Below, one piece after another: positions 46,870 through 59,347 of a stretch of DNA of 64,000 nt (the stretch's first letter is position 1; every line of letters begins with the position of its first letter). This stretch comes from Nissolia schottii (taxonomy: Eukaryota > Streptophyta > Magnoliopsida > Fabales > Fabaceae), in NCBI GenBank assembly GCA_003254905.1, contig QANU01094832.1:665428-729427 (forward strand), written 5' to 3'. The position numbers and the translations under genes were made by a program. The notes under the pieces were generated by a model. The model saw nothing but the letters and a program-made list of their open reading frames with translations. It did not search any database and was not told the origin of the DNA.

Positions 46870-47690
46870 ATTTGCTATATCACGGCCATTCCGCTCATCA
46901 TTTCAGAGCAATCCAACCTAATTTTCAATTTAAAAATAATACATCAAATTTACATTAATAATAATAAGGTATATTTATTCATCATTCTGAACTAACCGAT
47001 AATTCGTAGTTCTGCTACTTGTCTAAATGAAAACATAAGAAGAATGAAACTATCAATATTATAGTTTAAAGAATGAAACGCACCACACAAAATACAAACA
47101 CCACAAAAAGGAATGAATACACAAAAAAAAAAATTTAAATAACTAAAAAGGAAAATGCGGTAGGACTACCACGATTTCATTGTTAAAAGCTTGCCGCAGA
47201 AAACACTATCTATCATTGGCAATAAATTCCTACCTTATACTATCAAAAATAAATCAATTCCCACCTTATATAACTATAAATTACAATAATAGTCATTAAT
47301 AATTAATAATTTTTATCAAGAACTTTAATCTTGTTCTCTCAATCCACAGTTAAAAGTAATGACTAATCTCTTTGTGTACAATAAAGTTATTTAAAAGAGT
47401 AAACATTTATCTTCGTTGGTCTTTAATTTTTAATTTTAAAAATAACTCTATATAAATTATTTAGTAATTATAATTAGAATTATTTTATTTTTAATTTTGT
47501 AAAGAGAATTACATGTCAAAATTTATTATTTTCTTAACCCAACATCTAAAATGGAAGAGAGTGACACCCACAACACAAACACGGAAAACATCTTTCCCCT
47601 CATTATCATAAACTGATTTAGGGGAAGCATTGGTCTAACGGCAATCAGATAACACTAGTTTGTTTTCTCTAGTTTTCTCTATTTTCTTGT
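46870..47690. other. Intergenic AT-rich DNA
   Basis: No gene, RNA or defined transposon recognised. Confidence 0.4.
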
Positions 47691-47699
47691 AATTCAGTT

Positions 47700-48800
47700 T
47701 AGTTACTATTTGGTGTTGTTTCTATTTTTCTATTTTCTGCTGTTTCTTTTTCTGCAGCTGTGGTTGTTGTTTGGTTACTTGAGCAATCTATTTTGCCTGC
47801 TGCTACGTTTGCTTCCTACTGATGTTCCATGTTTTTATCGGATATTATGTGGTGATTCAGATAAAATAATAGCCGTCTCTCTCATTTTTATTCTTTCCAT
47901 TTCATATGTATATTACATACTTTTTTTAGAGCAACTCGTACAAGTTCAGATTAGTTGTTTTAGTTAAAAAAAAGGGGGATGATTTGGTCCATTTAAGTAG
48001 TTATTCTATTATCAAATGGAGTACGGGATGAATTGGGATTGATATATCCTTGTTTTCTAGGGTCAAGGATAACTTTTCAAGCTTTTGCTCTGTGTGCCAA
48101 CATTTAAAAAATATAAAGAGAAAATTGTTTTACATATTGGTTTTTGTATTCTTCTTCTTAATTGTTAATGCAGAGAGCATTGCTGAACGGTGATAAAAAC
48201 TTTGATCCATACAAGCAAGAAGTTGAGAATTTCATGTGCAAGATCTTGCCCAATTCTCCATCTTCAAGCACACAATATACACAAGGTAACATCGCCACAT
48301 GGTCTTGGAGGTCCAAAGATAAAAAATGTTGCTCAACTAAAAAACTTTAATAGTGAAATTCTAGCTATAAAATCATAGCTACCTTAAATTTTCCTTCAAA
48401 ATATAAAAACATATGCATTTAAGTCATGTCATGATTAATATTCAAGAGAGACCAGTATTTAAGCATTTCTTCTATTGATGTTTTTACAGGATATTATGTT
48501 TCACTGGTTTATTTGCATAAAATGAGAAATGGTCAAAGCCCATCTATATGAAGCCATAATATGTTTCACTAAGGTTCCATGTTTTTACTGGATATTAAGG
48601 GTGATTCAGATAAAATGTTTGTAAGAGACTTTTCTTAACCCAATCTTTTCTATCAATTTTTTTGAATGTAATGTTGTGTTTGGTGCAGGAAAGGGTGATG
48701 GATGAACATGTCAGTGGTGGTAATGATTTTATGTCTAAAGATTCATGCTCTGCAATGAGTCATCCGACGTATATTGCGTGGACTCTTGGGACATGACCTG
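47700..48800 (+). pseudogene. Unidentified gene-like remnant
   Basis: An exon-like block at 48174-48284 lies between TTAATGCAG and a good donor (ACACAAG|GTAACATC). It reads RALLNGDKNFDPYKQEVENF followed by MCKILPNSPSSSTQYTQ. A second exon-like block starts at about 48690 after GGTGCAG and reads ERVMDEHVSGGNDFMSKDSC. Between them, another frame reads HGLGGPKIKNVAQLKNFNSE. The pyrimidine-rich DNA from 47700 could be its leader or an intron. I do not recognise the family. The upstream start is absent, so this is probably a captured or truncated gene piece. Confidence 0.3.
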
Positions 48801-49060
48801 CCATGAGGCACACACACGGCGTGCCATGTGGCACGTTAAACGGCATCATATGTTATATTTAACAGTGATGTTAGTACTTAATGTTACCTTCTAACGACAA
48901 GTATTAAAATTTATCAAATTTTTTTTTTCAGGGACTAATTCCTAACGAAAATTTTTTTAAGAACCAAACACAAAATTTTTAATTTTATAGTGTAAAAAAT
49001 ATTTAACCCAAAAAGTATTACAATGTTACTTTTTTTTTTTCCACACACATTTTGACTTGA
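48775..49060. repeat. Unclassified dispersed repeat
   Basis: Contains GCGTGCCATGTGGCACGTTA, with an internal GTGCCA/TGGCAC inverted repeat, then CAGGGACTAATTCCTAACGA. Its phrasing recalls high-copy legume repeats, but ends and class were not determined. A pure A run of about 22 bases follows at 49285-49306. Confidence 0.35.
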
Positions 49061-49320
49061 ATTGGTATGTATTAACATAATGAAATGTTTTAATATCATC
49101 GAACCAAATTACTATTACGATAGTAAAACATTCTTATTAATATTGTACAATTTAATTAGATAATAATATAAAATCAGAAGTTCCATAAAAATAAAAATAA
49201 AAAACTCTTTCCTATTTTATGTTTGGATATTTCTTTTTTTGGTACATTACAAGGCAAATGAAGAAAGTGGCTTCCGTTGAATTTAAAAAAAAAAAAAAAA
49301 AAAAAAGCTACTCGAGGAGT

Positions 49321-49725
49321 TGTTAACACTGTGCTTTGTTACAAGATCAGCACAGCTAGGATAAGCATAGATCAGACACACCACCATCGATGAAGCAGAT
49401 TGAGAAAACTGAAACAATTATGCAGCATATGCAACATCAGAGAAAAAACAGAGGAAAAAAATGAATATGCATTTATTGAATTGAAATCATCAAAGTTATC
49501 TTTACACACTAGCTAATGGGATATATATACACGGGTACAAGAAGCTTGATTCACAAGCTAACACACTTCTACAACTAACTGAATATAACTAATTCTAACT
49601 GTCATAACTAACTAGTATTGCCAGTTGTGTTAACAGCTTTAGTGGCTTGCTGTACAAGTAACCACTTCTATTCTCTAAATCATAAATACATAGACAAAAT
49701 TAAATTTTGTCTTGTAGAGATAACA
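49321..49725 (-). repeat. 3' LTR of the copia fossil
   Basis: Begins TGTTATCTC directly after the G-rich tract and ends GTGTTAACA on the minus strand, so it has TG...CA ends with TGTTA/TAACA inverted tips. Contains TATA-like GTATATATATCCC and a polyadenylation-type AATAAA. About 405 bp. Confidence 0.75.
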
Positions 49726-50690
49726 CCCCCCCCGCAAACAATCCAAGCTTGATAATCAAACTGTTGAATGGACCAGCGGGAAGCGGTTTGGTCAGCACAT
49801 CTGCTACTTGCTACTTGGTGGATATAGGCTTAATATTAATGAGGCCATATTGCAATTTGTCTCTAATCAAATGGCAGTCAATCTCAATATGTTTTGTTCG
49901 CTCGTGCATAACCGGATTTGAAGCCAATTGAATTGCTAAATGATTGTCACAATGAATCACAATCGGTTGCTTATGTGAGAAGCCAAAATCATCCATAAGA
50001 TAAGAGAGCCATTGTGCCTCACATGTAGCTTGGCTGAGTACTCTGCACTCAGCTTCAGAAGATGACTTTGAAACAATGGTTTGTTTCTTGCTCTTCCATG
50101 AAACGAAAGAGGATCCATGATAGAAATAGAAACGAGATATGAATTTGCAAGTGTCTAAACATGCACCCCCAGTCCGAATCTAAATAACTTGTCAGCAGCA
50201 GATCAGACTTTGCAGCAAAACAAATTCCAGCAGCAAGGGAATTCTTCAAATATCGAACTATTATGTGAGCTGCTTGCAAGTGTTCATCAGTGGCAAATCT
50301 AAGAATTTGCTCAATTTACCTAATGCAAAGGAGATATCTGGTCTAGTGTTGGTAAGGTAAATCAGCCTACCAATGAGTCTTCTAAAGGCTGAAGCATCTG
50401 ATAGTGGAGTTCTTGAATTCCTGCTTAATTTGTTGTGAAAGTCCATAGGTGTGGAGGCAGGCTTGCAGGTAAGTAAACCGCAGTCCTTGATTAATTATAG
50501 AGCATATTTTCTTTGGTGAAGATGAATGCCAGAACTTGATCTTGCAGCCTCCATACCAAGAAGATATTTCAGCTGGCCAATGTCCTTGATTTTAAACAAA
50601 TCATCCAAGAGTCTCTTTGATGGAATTGATTTCTGCAATGTCATCACCAGCCAATACTAAATCATCCACATACACTAAGATAGCTAGCTA
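49321..50690 (-). mobile_element. Truncated Ty1/copia retrotransposon fossil
   Basis: Minus-strand element, broken. Recognisable parts in order: the catalytic region of reverse transcriptase near the right edge (about 50650-50690, a VYVDDLV-like motif), the end of reverse transcriptase (about 50300-50400), RNase H (about 49820-49960, with HCDNHLAIQLASNP and HERTKHIEID), a G-rich polypurine tract (49726-49733 as C on the plus strand) and a 3' LTR. Gag, protease, integrase and the 5' LTR are missing. Several breaks, roughly three or more. Age cannot be dated by LTR comparison because only one LTR remains; the coding decay suggests it is not recent. It ends about 27 bp from the start of the GDSL gene. 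Confidence 0.85.
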
Positions 50691-51102
50691 GAAGAAGAAA
50701 CTGGATTAACTTGAAGATGGCAAACCTAAGTTCTTTTGGCTGCTTGGTTGTTTTGGTAACTTCAATTCATTCCATTGCTTCAATGAGTTTCATCACATCC
50801 CAGAGTACTAGTACTACTGCCACTACTACTAAAGGCTTTTTCATCTTTGGAGATTCTACAGTAGATCCTGGCAACAACAACTACATAGAAACCATTCCTG
50901 ATTACAAAGCAGATTTCAAGCCATATGGCCAAAATGGGTTTCTCAAAGTGCCCACAGGACGATTCTCAAATGGCCGTGTAATTGTGGACTTTATAGGTAA
51001 TGCATGCATGATCGTTAATTCTATCTGTTTTTCTTTTCAAAGTTAGAAACATCATCTAATGCAAAACTTTAATAACTCTTAAAAAAAATTGACTTAAAAA
51101 AA

Positions 51103-51258
51103 TAGTTTAATTTTTATTCAATGACTATCATCCAATCAGATCTTTTGATATACATGACTTTTGAAAGAGTGAAAAAAAAGTCAACTATTTATAATAATGT
51201 GACAAAATTTGATTGGTTGACAGTATAAAAACACTTTACATGGATAAAAATTAAACTC
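51103..51258. mobile_element. PIF/Harbinger-like MITE, copy 2, in GDSL intron 1
   Basis: Ends AGTTTAATTTTTATTCA and, on the other strand, GAGTTTAATTTTTATCCA, matching the termini of the element at 10293-10474. The right flank is TTA; the left target copy is degraded. Confidence 0.6.
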
Positions 51259-52218
51259 TTAAAAGAATTAAATTTTGTTATGTTTTTTTAAAAAAAAAAG
51301 TTATTTCTTTTAGTTTCTACTTAAAAACTGAAAACAAATCAGATTATTTTTTTAAAACTAATAATCCAAACATTTGGTGTGTGTGATATGCTTCTATTGC
51401 TTGGTGATACAGCTGAATATGCAAAGCTGCCACTGCTTCTTCCATTTCTACAACCACATGCCCATTATACTAACGGTGTCAACTTTGCTTCTGGTGGGGC
51501 TGGTGTTCTTGCTGAAACCAATGATCAGGGACTCTCAAACATATAGTAATTGCTATCTTAGATGTTAACCTCATTTATGACTTGTGCATAAATAAAATAA
51601 AGGTGATTGATCTTCCGACACAAACAAGGCACTTTGAGGAAATAAGAAAATCACTGGCACAAAATAAGCTTGGAGAGAAGAAAGCAAAGGAGTTGATCTC
51701 AGGAGCAATTTATTTCATTAGCATTGGAAGCAACGATTACATGGGTGGTTATCTGGGTAACCCAAAAATGCAAGAAAGTTACAATCCTATACATTGTGTG
51801 GGGACAATCAATCCAAGTAAGCCTGCAAGATTTACTAACTAATAAAGAAATATTCTAGAAATCAGAATTTTTCTATGAATTTATTTGTCTCAAGTTCTGA
51901 AGATGCTCAGGTACTCCTAAATACATCCACACTGGAAAACCCCACTCACGTGGTTATGGCTATCTGAATTAAGTTGAAGTATTTTTAAATTACATTTACC
52001 GTATTATTTAATTAGTTTATTGTTTATAATTTTATAGTTGAAAAGTTCTTATATATTCTTGGAGTAAAAAACTTGCTCTCATATATTTATTATTTAACAC
52101 GTCACCACCTTTGTCTCTTAAGTCAATAACATTTATTGATGTGTCAAATAATAAATAAATCAAAGCAAGAGATCACTTGCTCTAAAACCCTACAAGAATT
52201 TCTCTTTATAATTTTATA

Positions 52219-52394
52219 GAGTAATGTCTGAGTCTCTTAATTCATTAATCTAAACTTCCTCCTAACTGCTAAATGAGGTAAAAAGTAAATACTTTTAAAC
52301 TTTTAACGCATTAAATGAGTATATGTTTTTTTTATCTCATTTAATAGGTAAGAAAAAATTTATGGGAATAAATTGGGAGGCTCGAACATTACTC
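52219..52394. mobile_element. Mutator-like MITE with 9-bp target duplication
   Basis: Terminal inverted repeats GAGTAATGTCTGAGTCTC and, on the other strand, GAGTAATGTTCGAGCCTC. Perfect flanking duplications AATTTTATA at 52210-52218 and 52395-52403. 176 bp, non-coding. A 9-bp duplication is the signature of Mutator-superfamily insertion. Located in intron 3 of the GDSL relic. Confidence 0.85.
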
Positions 52395-52965
52395 AATTTT
52401 ATATAATGTATCTTAACCTTAGGATTTTTTCAAAGTTTTCATATCCAGTACTTGTATTAGTACCACACCTCGTGCCTATGCAACATAGGTGAGAACAATA
52501 TACCTTTAAAATAGGTAAATCAGGCGTATCATCTTATTTTATCCTACAATCGAAAGTGGCCGGTAACGTTATTCTTAAGAGCAGTAAGAAAGAATGAAAG
52601 AACATAATGAGTTAATCATTTCGTGTATTCAGGGATTATACGAGAAAGGGGCTAGAAAGTATGCGTTTTTAAGTTTGTCTCCTTTGGGTTGCTTGCCAGC
52701 CTTCAGACAGAGCTCTAAACCTGAAAGCTAGCAATGGTGGCTGTTACGAAGCAGCTTCTGCTTTTGCTTTTCCACATAATCACGCTTTGAGACATGTTCT
52801 CATAAGCCTCTACATATAGAGAACCTCTTCAACAATGAGGCCAACCTCACTACTGCTGATGTAGTTGGTGACCCCGAAGCTTGAGAAAGGACAATATTAG
52901 TATTGAAGTTTATCTACAAAATACAATATTAAATAAAACATTATGATCACACTTTGAGTATTTTT

Positions 52966-52967
52966 GT

Positions 52968-53021
<54 letters not shown>
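52966..53021. repeat. Compound (AT)n(GA)n microsatellite
   Basis: A short TATATATATATATA run directly followed by about 20 GA repeats. Confidence 0.9.
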
Positions 53022-53024
<3 letters not shown>

Positions 53025-53389
53025 GAGTTACAGGCAAAATCCATGAAATAGTTGGATAATACTTGCAGGACAGATCCAAGATATGTGTAAAGGGGACCAA
53101 AGCTCATAATAGATTGGTCATCAAATAAATATTTTAGAGTGAGGAGTAGAAAAATAATTGTTAAGAACTTGATAATTAAGCGTTATTTTTATATTATTTG
53201 TTTATTTAAGTTTCAGTTCAATTATTTGTGTATAAAAATTAAATTGCATAATATAACGTCTTACAGACAAATTGAGAGTGACAGGATTATAAAGAAGAGA
53301 ATAAATCTAGAAAAAGGAAATGAAAAAGAAAATGTATCTAATATAAAAGAGAAAAGAAACTGATGAAGTTTAAGATGTATACTTGACTT

Positions 53390-53960
53390 TTCTCATGCTC
53401 TAAAATGTCATTGGAGGCGTGAGGGTTAGCGTGTGAGAGTGTGTGCAAGTATGTGATCCTAGGAACTTGAGAAAATATGTATCTGATGGGTTGTATTTAT
53501 AGAGACATTAAGCCTTGATGATTACATAACCGCCTTTTGGCACCCTCGCGTCATAGGCTTTGAATTTGAATTCTAGACGCCAAACTATGCTTCTTGACGA
53601 GAAGCCCTCAAAACGCAAAGCTCCATTTGTCCACATGTCTTCTATCCAACGAGTCACTTGTCATATGGTCAACCTTCAAATCTTCTAGTAACCGTCACAA
53701 ACTTTAGAACTTTGATGTCACATGTCATCTTGTCGGCCCTTGGATCTAGAGAATAAACGTCATAAACCTCGCTTAGGGGTGTACAAAACCCAGTCTGGCC
53801 AGCTAACCTAGATCGACCCGAAGCATTTGGCCCAAAGATGATTGGGTCTAGGGTCGGGTTTGAGTCTTTAAAATTGGCTCGGTCAAAATATAGGATCGAG
53901 TTCGAATAAAGGAAAACCCGGCCATGTACATTTTATAGTGCAACATTTTATTGTCTTGCA
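53390..53960 (-). repeat. Possible LTR-like relic
   Basis: Has a TATA-like CTCTATAAATACAACCC on the minus strand and a less AT-rich body up to about 53930. No coding part or defined ends seen; broken if it is a retroelement. Confidence 0.22.
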
Positions 53961-55610
53961 ATAAATAATCTAAGAATATATGAATTGTTTGATTGTTTGT
54001 TCAAGGGTTTATTCTCATGTGTGTGTGATTTTCTTCGTTGTTTGTTATTTGTTTTTTATATTCATGTGCATATTCCTCTATTCGTACTTTTACTACGGAT
54101 ATTCAATCCTCCACAAATACTTAAGAAAATTATCCATCAATAAGACATCATTAGTAAGAACCCACATAGATTATGTGCGCTTAGGTTTATGTGAAATTCC
54201 ATAATCTATCCAGGCCAAAGTCAAGCTACAGCTCATTTTTATAAATAAAAAATATCTATAATTATAGAAATATATATTAACATATGAGTTGGAAAATAAT
54301 ATATATTTTACATTAAGAAATAATTATTAAAAATGATTTCATAACATTAAATTCTTGAGATAAGTTTTTACCATACTTTAATTAATTGAATTCAAAATAA
54401 AAAATTAATATCTTCAAATCAAAATTTCTCAACGAGAATTATAACCAAATAATTTATTAAGTCAAGAAAAATATTATTTATTTTCATAAATTTATAAATA
54501 TAATTTAATTTTCAAGATTCCTCTGTTTATGGGGTTTGTACTCTGTTTTTGTTTCTATAAATGAATTTTCTTAATTAAAAAAAAAGGTGAAACCCATGAA
54601 ATATGCCGTAAAAGGGTGAATTGAGCTTACATAACTGTGTTAGGATCTGCTTTGTTAGGTTGCCGGTCCTTTTTATTGTTAACAAACATGTTAGTTTGAG
54701 AGAAAAACTAATATCAATTTAAAGTTCACATATATTTTGGAGCTCATCTAACATTTATAAAAATATTTATAAATCATTCATCAATAAGATAATTTAAAAA
54801 TCGAACCCAAGTCATGACAATATATGAATGAAAGACTAATTAATTGAGCCAACTTATTAACCAGTTGTCCGACGTTTAATGACTTAGTATATTTAACTTA
54901 GGGACAACAACATAAATTAAGAGTCCCACTATGCAAAGACAAGTCGAGTTTTGCTTCAACCAAAAGTCACGTGAGACTTATTACATGACAATCTTATTCT
55001 TTATCTATAATGATCTCTTGATTGTAAGAGTAAGCTAAATGCGGTATTCAAATTGGGATTCTCAGTTAAGATGGTAATCTTAGTCTTACTCTATTTTTAC
55101 TTCGTAACGGGTATTGATTAGGTAATGTTGATGTGATAAGGAATGTGACCATGCTATTTACACATCTTTTTAGAACAACATACATGACTTGAATTATATG
55201 GCTAAACAGGATAATCTTCTTTGCAGCCCATCCCCACCTAAAAGCAATAATATAAAACACCACAAGTAACTTTTGCGTTTTGATTGTTTTTTATACAAAT
55301 TATTTTAAATGAAGAATCCAACACAAGCGAGAAAAACGCCTAGAGTTTGCTTGATGATGGGACATAGCTTTTCATCCCAAAGACTCGTGAACCTAACTTT
55401 TTGCATGTGGGTTAAGTGTTGTATCCATTTAGAATTATTTATTGTATCCTTCAATCAATAGAATTTTCAGTGGTTCTATCTATTAATTATTTTCAAAATC
55501 ACATGCATCTTTTTTTCTTTTTTTAAGACTCTTTTGTTTGAGTAGGGTAAGAGTCTTATAGTTATTAAACTCTCAGACTAACTTATAAATTCGTAAGTTT
55601 ACGATTTTAT
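53960..55610. other. Gene-poor AT-rich DNA
   Basis: No credible gene. A small tRNA-like AAATCGAACCCAAGTC near 54800 may belong to an old SINE. Confidence 0.35.
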
Positions 55611-55615
55611 TAGAC

Positions 55616-55730
55616 AAAATGAATTACTATTTTTATTAATAAATTTGTACGAGTTTAAATAAATTATAAACAAAAATGATAAACTCTTAAGTTTAACGAG
55701 GGTTCGTGAGTGTATTTAAACTCTCGAATT
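55616..55730. repeat. Dispersed repeat, copy 2 of 2
   Basis: Contains AAACTCTTAAGTTTAACGAG and CTCTCGAATTTGG. Same orientation and order of blocks as 11561-11677. Confidence 0.5.
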
Positions 55731-55785
55731 TGGACCCCACGGCCACCAGATGTGACATGTCTATGGTCGGTGAGGAGAATACCAC

Positions 55786-56067
55786 ATGAAGAAGTTGTGT
55801 GTGCATTTCGATTTGAAGATGAAGCTTTGGAGGATTCCATGGCGCGCGAACGGAAGCATAGACATGATTCTAGCAGATATTGGAAGATTTGGTGATGTTG
55901 GAGATGGAGAGGTTGCCATGGGAGACGCGGTTGTGCTTAGTGCCACCATCAACGGAGGAGGACGGGAGGTTGATGAGAGAGGCGAAGGAGACTACAGAGA
56001 GTGGGAGGAGAATCAAGTTTTAAGGCTAATAATGGATTATGGTAGACCAACTTTGATATTTAAGTAA
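55786..56067 (+). other. GC-richer island with a 93-codon open frame, unidentified
   Basis: An open frame of 93 codons starts MKKLCVHFDLKMKLWRIPWR and is Gly/Glu/Asp-rich later on (GDVGDGEVAMGD, GGGREVDERGEGDYREWEEN). Base composition is clearly richer in G than the flanks. No known domain recognised, no introns or promoter evident. It follows the repeat at 55616-55730 immediately, so it could be a gene piece carried by a transposon, or simply a non-coding island. No function proposed. Confidence 0.25.
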
Positions 56068-56069
56068 AT

Positions 56070-59000
56070 TAATTTGAATAACTTTTTTTTTCAAACAAAT
56101 AATAACAGAGAAGTGAAATGTAAATTAGAAAATTATTCTATTAGGAAATAAATTGTTTATAATGGCATTAAGTTGATTTGTGTAGATAATAGGTAGGTTA
56201 CACCTTTTTATTAAAAACTTATTAATGCTTTTTTTTACATCTTCTATTAGAGAGTAAATGATAATTCTTACCTTTGATTTTGCATCTCCGTTCAATTTTT
56301 TACTCTTTACAAATAAAAAAAGTTATCTCTTCATTTTTTACCCCCTAACCTTAAACTGAGAGGCGTCTTCTTCACCTCAATGAAGCTTTACATTTTTTCT
56401 TATTCTATTTTTGAAATGTTAATTGTTTTCTCTTTCCATTCATGATGGAGTGATGAGTTTTCTTGATATTTTTTTCTTACTCTAACAAAAATTTCAATCG
56501 TTTCCTCATTTGGTTCAAGATGGAGTTTTAACAGGCTAGACTGAGAGATTGAGAGAGCGTGAAGAAGCAATGAGATTACGAGTGTGAGCAAAAGATAATG
56601 ATGAGGACAATGTTAGAGGACAATATCATTTTCTTCTTCTATGTAATGAGATTTTTTTGTTTTCAATTTTCTATTTCAAAAATTTGAATCTTCTATTTGT
56701 TATTGTGTCATGTTGAAGTTTGGAGTAAAATTGGGTGCCTAATGAAAGGTGTTCCCTTTGGTGAGAATGGTTGTATGGTAAATCGGGAGGTTGCCGAGAG
56801 GAATTCTATCTTGCTAAAGGAGGTTATTGATTATCATTTTTTTCACTGTTCTTAATTTTTTGTTACTTTTTACCTCTAAATTTACTTAATTTAGTCTTTA
56901 CATAAAGCAACAATGATTTTGCTTATTTTTTTTAGGGAAAACATCTTGAACGAACCGTGTTTTTATCACTTCATAGTTCAAAATTTTTGTGTCGCTGTCA
57001 TTCTTTATGTTCATGACTTTATTTTCTGTAAGATACAAAACTAATTCTTTAGGATTATTGACAAAGAGAATGTGAGGCGTATAGGAAGCAATGCTTATTT
57101 TAATCAAAACTAAAAATGTTGTGGAAGTATCACTAATTATATTGCTTCAAGTGATATGTTTGTACTTCATTCTTATTACATGTCAAATTATGCATAATCT
57201 GTTTCACTGTGTAAATGTTTATACTTAATCTAATACTTAACATAGCATATCATTCCCTTCAAAACAATGATACAAATTATACTGATTTTTTTTTCACTGC
57301 TTTGGTAGTTTAATGATTTTCTCAATACTTAAATCTAACAATTATATATAAAAAAATAAATTGACTTCTCTAAATCAAACTTTTTTTTTCCTTCACAGAA
57401 TTTATATTACAAGTATAAAAGGATTAGTCTATCTAGAGACAACAAACATTTTCCATGGAGATTTAATATTGAGATTATTCATATAATTGAGATGTTAGGC
57501 TTAATCAAACATAAATAAATAAAAATGCTATATGTTTTGATGCTATATTGTAATATCTGTCTTGCTTGAAGACTAGGTCATTTAGTGCCATAAGATCCAT
57601 TGATTTCACAATGTACTAACTTACCAGGTTGCTTAATTATTAAAACAATGATACCATAAATATGGTGAAAAAAGAATGATCAATTTATGTTTGTTACTTT
57701 CCGTGTATAATTTTTTAAATATGATGAGCTAAGTGACCATTTGAAAACTCAATTTAGTGCTAACAATTTTTCAGCACCGAGGTATATATAGTTGTTTTTA
57801 TTTAGTGTCTACAATTCTAAGAATGAAATTCAGTGAAATAGTATTATTTGTTTGTTTCATACTGAATAGCAAAAAACATATAGATGATAGAATCCAACAG
57901 CATGTTAAAAAATTTAAGTTATTGCTTTTAATTATTGTAATATTCTGGGTCTAAGAAGTTTTAAAAAAATAATTGAAAATTTTATACAAGGTTATGCTTG
58001 AAATTATGAAAATTTAAGATTTATACAATGTGTATTTGTAAAATATGAAAATTTAATCCTACGTCATACTTATTAAAACTATATTATATATTTTTTTAAT
58101 AATTTAATCAAATTAAGTTTTACAATTTTAATAACTAAAGTAATATTCTTTTTAATCCCGTTCATTGTACGGCCTCAGAAAACTAGTATATTATGTTGTA
58201 GACGAAAGTGTCATATCATCGTTTATTCATACACACACACACATATATGTTTTTCCTTCATTTTAATTAACTTCTAAATCAATCTGTAAAATAAAACTAC
58301 ATATTTTTTACTTTGAAAATATTGTTTGAAAATTAAATCCACACATGTTGAGGTATGTAACATAAACAAAGTCAAAATTGAAGCCGGCGTTAGTTGAAAA
58401 ATTCAGAAATTCCAAATTAAAAAAATTTCAAGTTGGGCAAGAATTCCGCAACACCCCAAAGCTGGAGGGCATTACTAGTAACACTACGTTGATTATATAA
58501 ACTTTGACTACGTTTCCAAATGAAAGATTGAATTGAATAATTGTTCAAATATGTAAAGGTTAAGATTTGGCTCGAACTTTATATTAGGTACATTAGTTAA
58601 ATTTCAATCTTCTGTGAATTAATGACAACACACACAATTTATACATCATGATTGAAAAGTGAACCTCCAACTTGACAATAGTTCACTTAATGAATATTGA
58701 TCTCCATTGCTTGAAAATGTGTAGCAATAGACCATCATTTCCAATGCTATATATATATATGGAAGGGCTCAAATCACTTCAGTATATGTAATTAATTCTT
58801 TGTTCCGTTCAAAAATCTGTGTATAAAAAAGATTGGTTTAATGAGTTTCTTGCTCATGCGTCTAATGGTATTCTAAGAAATCAATGTCTTTCGAATGAGA
58901 CATACTTTGAGAAATAAAATAAAGTATATAATTAAGATTAGACTTACCTTACACAAGGACCTATTACATATGGTGACAGAAACTTTAGTAATTATAAGCT

Positions 59001-59160
59001 AATCAATTAATATATATGAGTTCTTAAGAAACTGACAGTGATAAACCATTGAGGTTATAGAGGCTGTTCCCCTTTTGACTTCTCTGCTGCATATACATTA
59101 ATTTCTAATTAAACATTAATTTCCAAAGTTTTGTCTCATTATATATCTTTAATTACTCAA
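56070..59160. other. Gene-poor AT-rich DNA upstream of the MYB gene
   Basis: Many A/T runs and short simple repeats such as CACACACACACATATATATG near 58230. No gene recognised. The last few hundred bases should hold the MYB promoter. Confidence 0.4.
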
Positions 59161-59171
59161 ATATTATATAT

Positions 59172-59178
59172 TATAAAG
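59172..59178 (+). promoter_or_regulatory. TATA box of the MYB gene
   Basis: TATAAAG, 176 bp upstream of the start codon at 59348. This spacing would leave a leader of about 145 nt. Confidence 0.5.
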
Positions 59179-59347
59179 CCTCAAATACGCATCTCTGGCT
59201 AGCTCACACACACGCCTTTGTACTTTTTTCTCTCGATCGAGGTGCATTTCTTTTTTTTGTGTTTCCATATCCATGAAAAGAGATAAAAGTTTCAAACACA
59301 TGTAATAGTGATCTTAAAGCACAAATATAGTAGGATTAAGAGAAGAG

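Larger units (their letters stand above)
50717..52882 (+). pseudogene. Decayed GDSL esterase/lipase (GLIP5-like)
   Basis: Exons: 50717-50996, 51413 to about 51530, 51603-51816 and 52633 to about 52882. The start gives a signal peptide-like [16 protein letters not shown], then block [18 protein letters not shown] with the catalytic Ser, [33 protein letters not shown], block II VNFASGGAGVL, IDLPTQTRHFEEIRKSL, block III ISIGSNDYMG and YEKGARKYAFLSLSPLGCLP. Relatives are about 360 aa. Signs of decay: no usable donor after exon 2, a displaced end of exon 3, frame changes and stops in exon 4 (the ASNGGCYEAASAFAF piece is in another frame), and loss of the rest, including the catalytic Asp and His block. 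Exons 1-3 could still be transcribed. Nearest type is the GLIP1/GLIP5 group. Confidence 0.85.
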
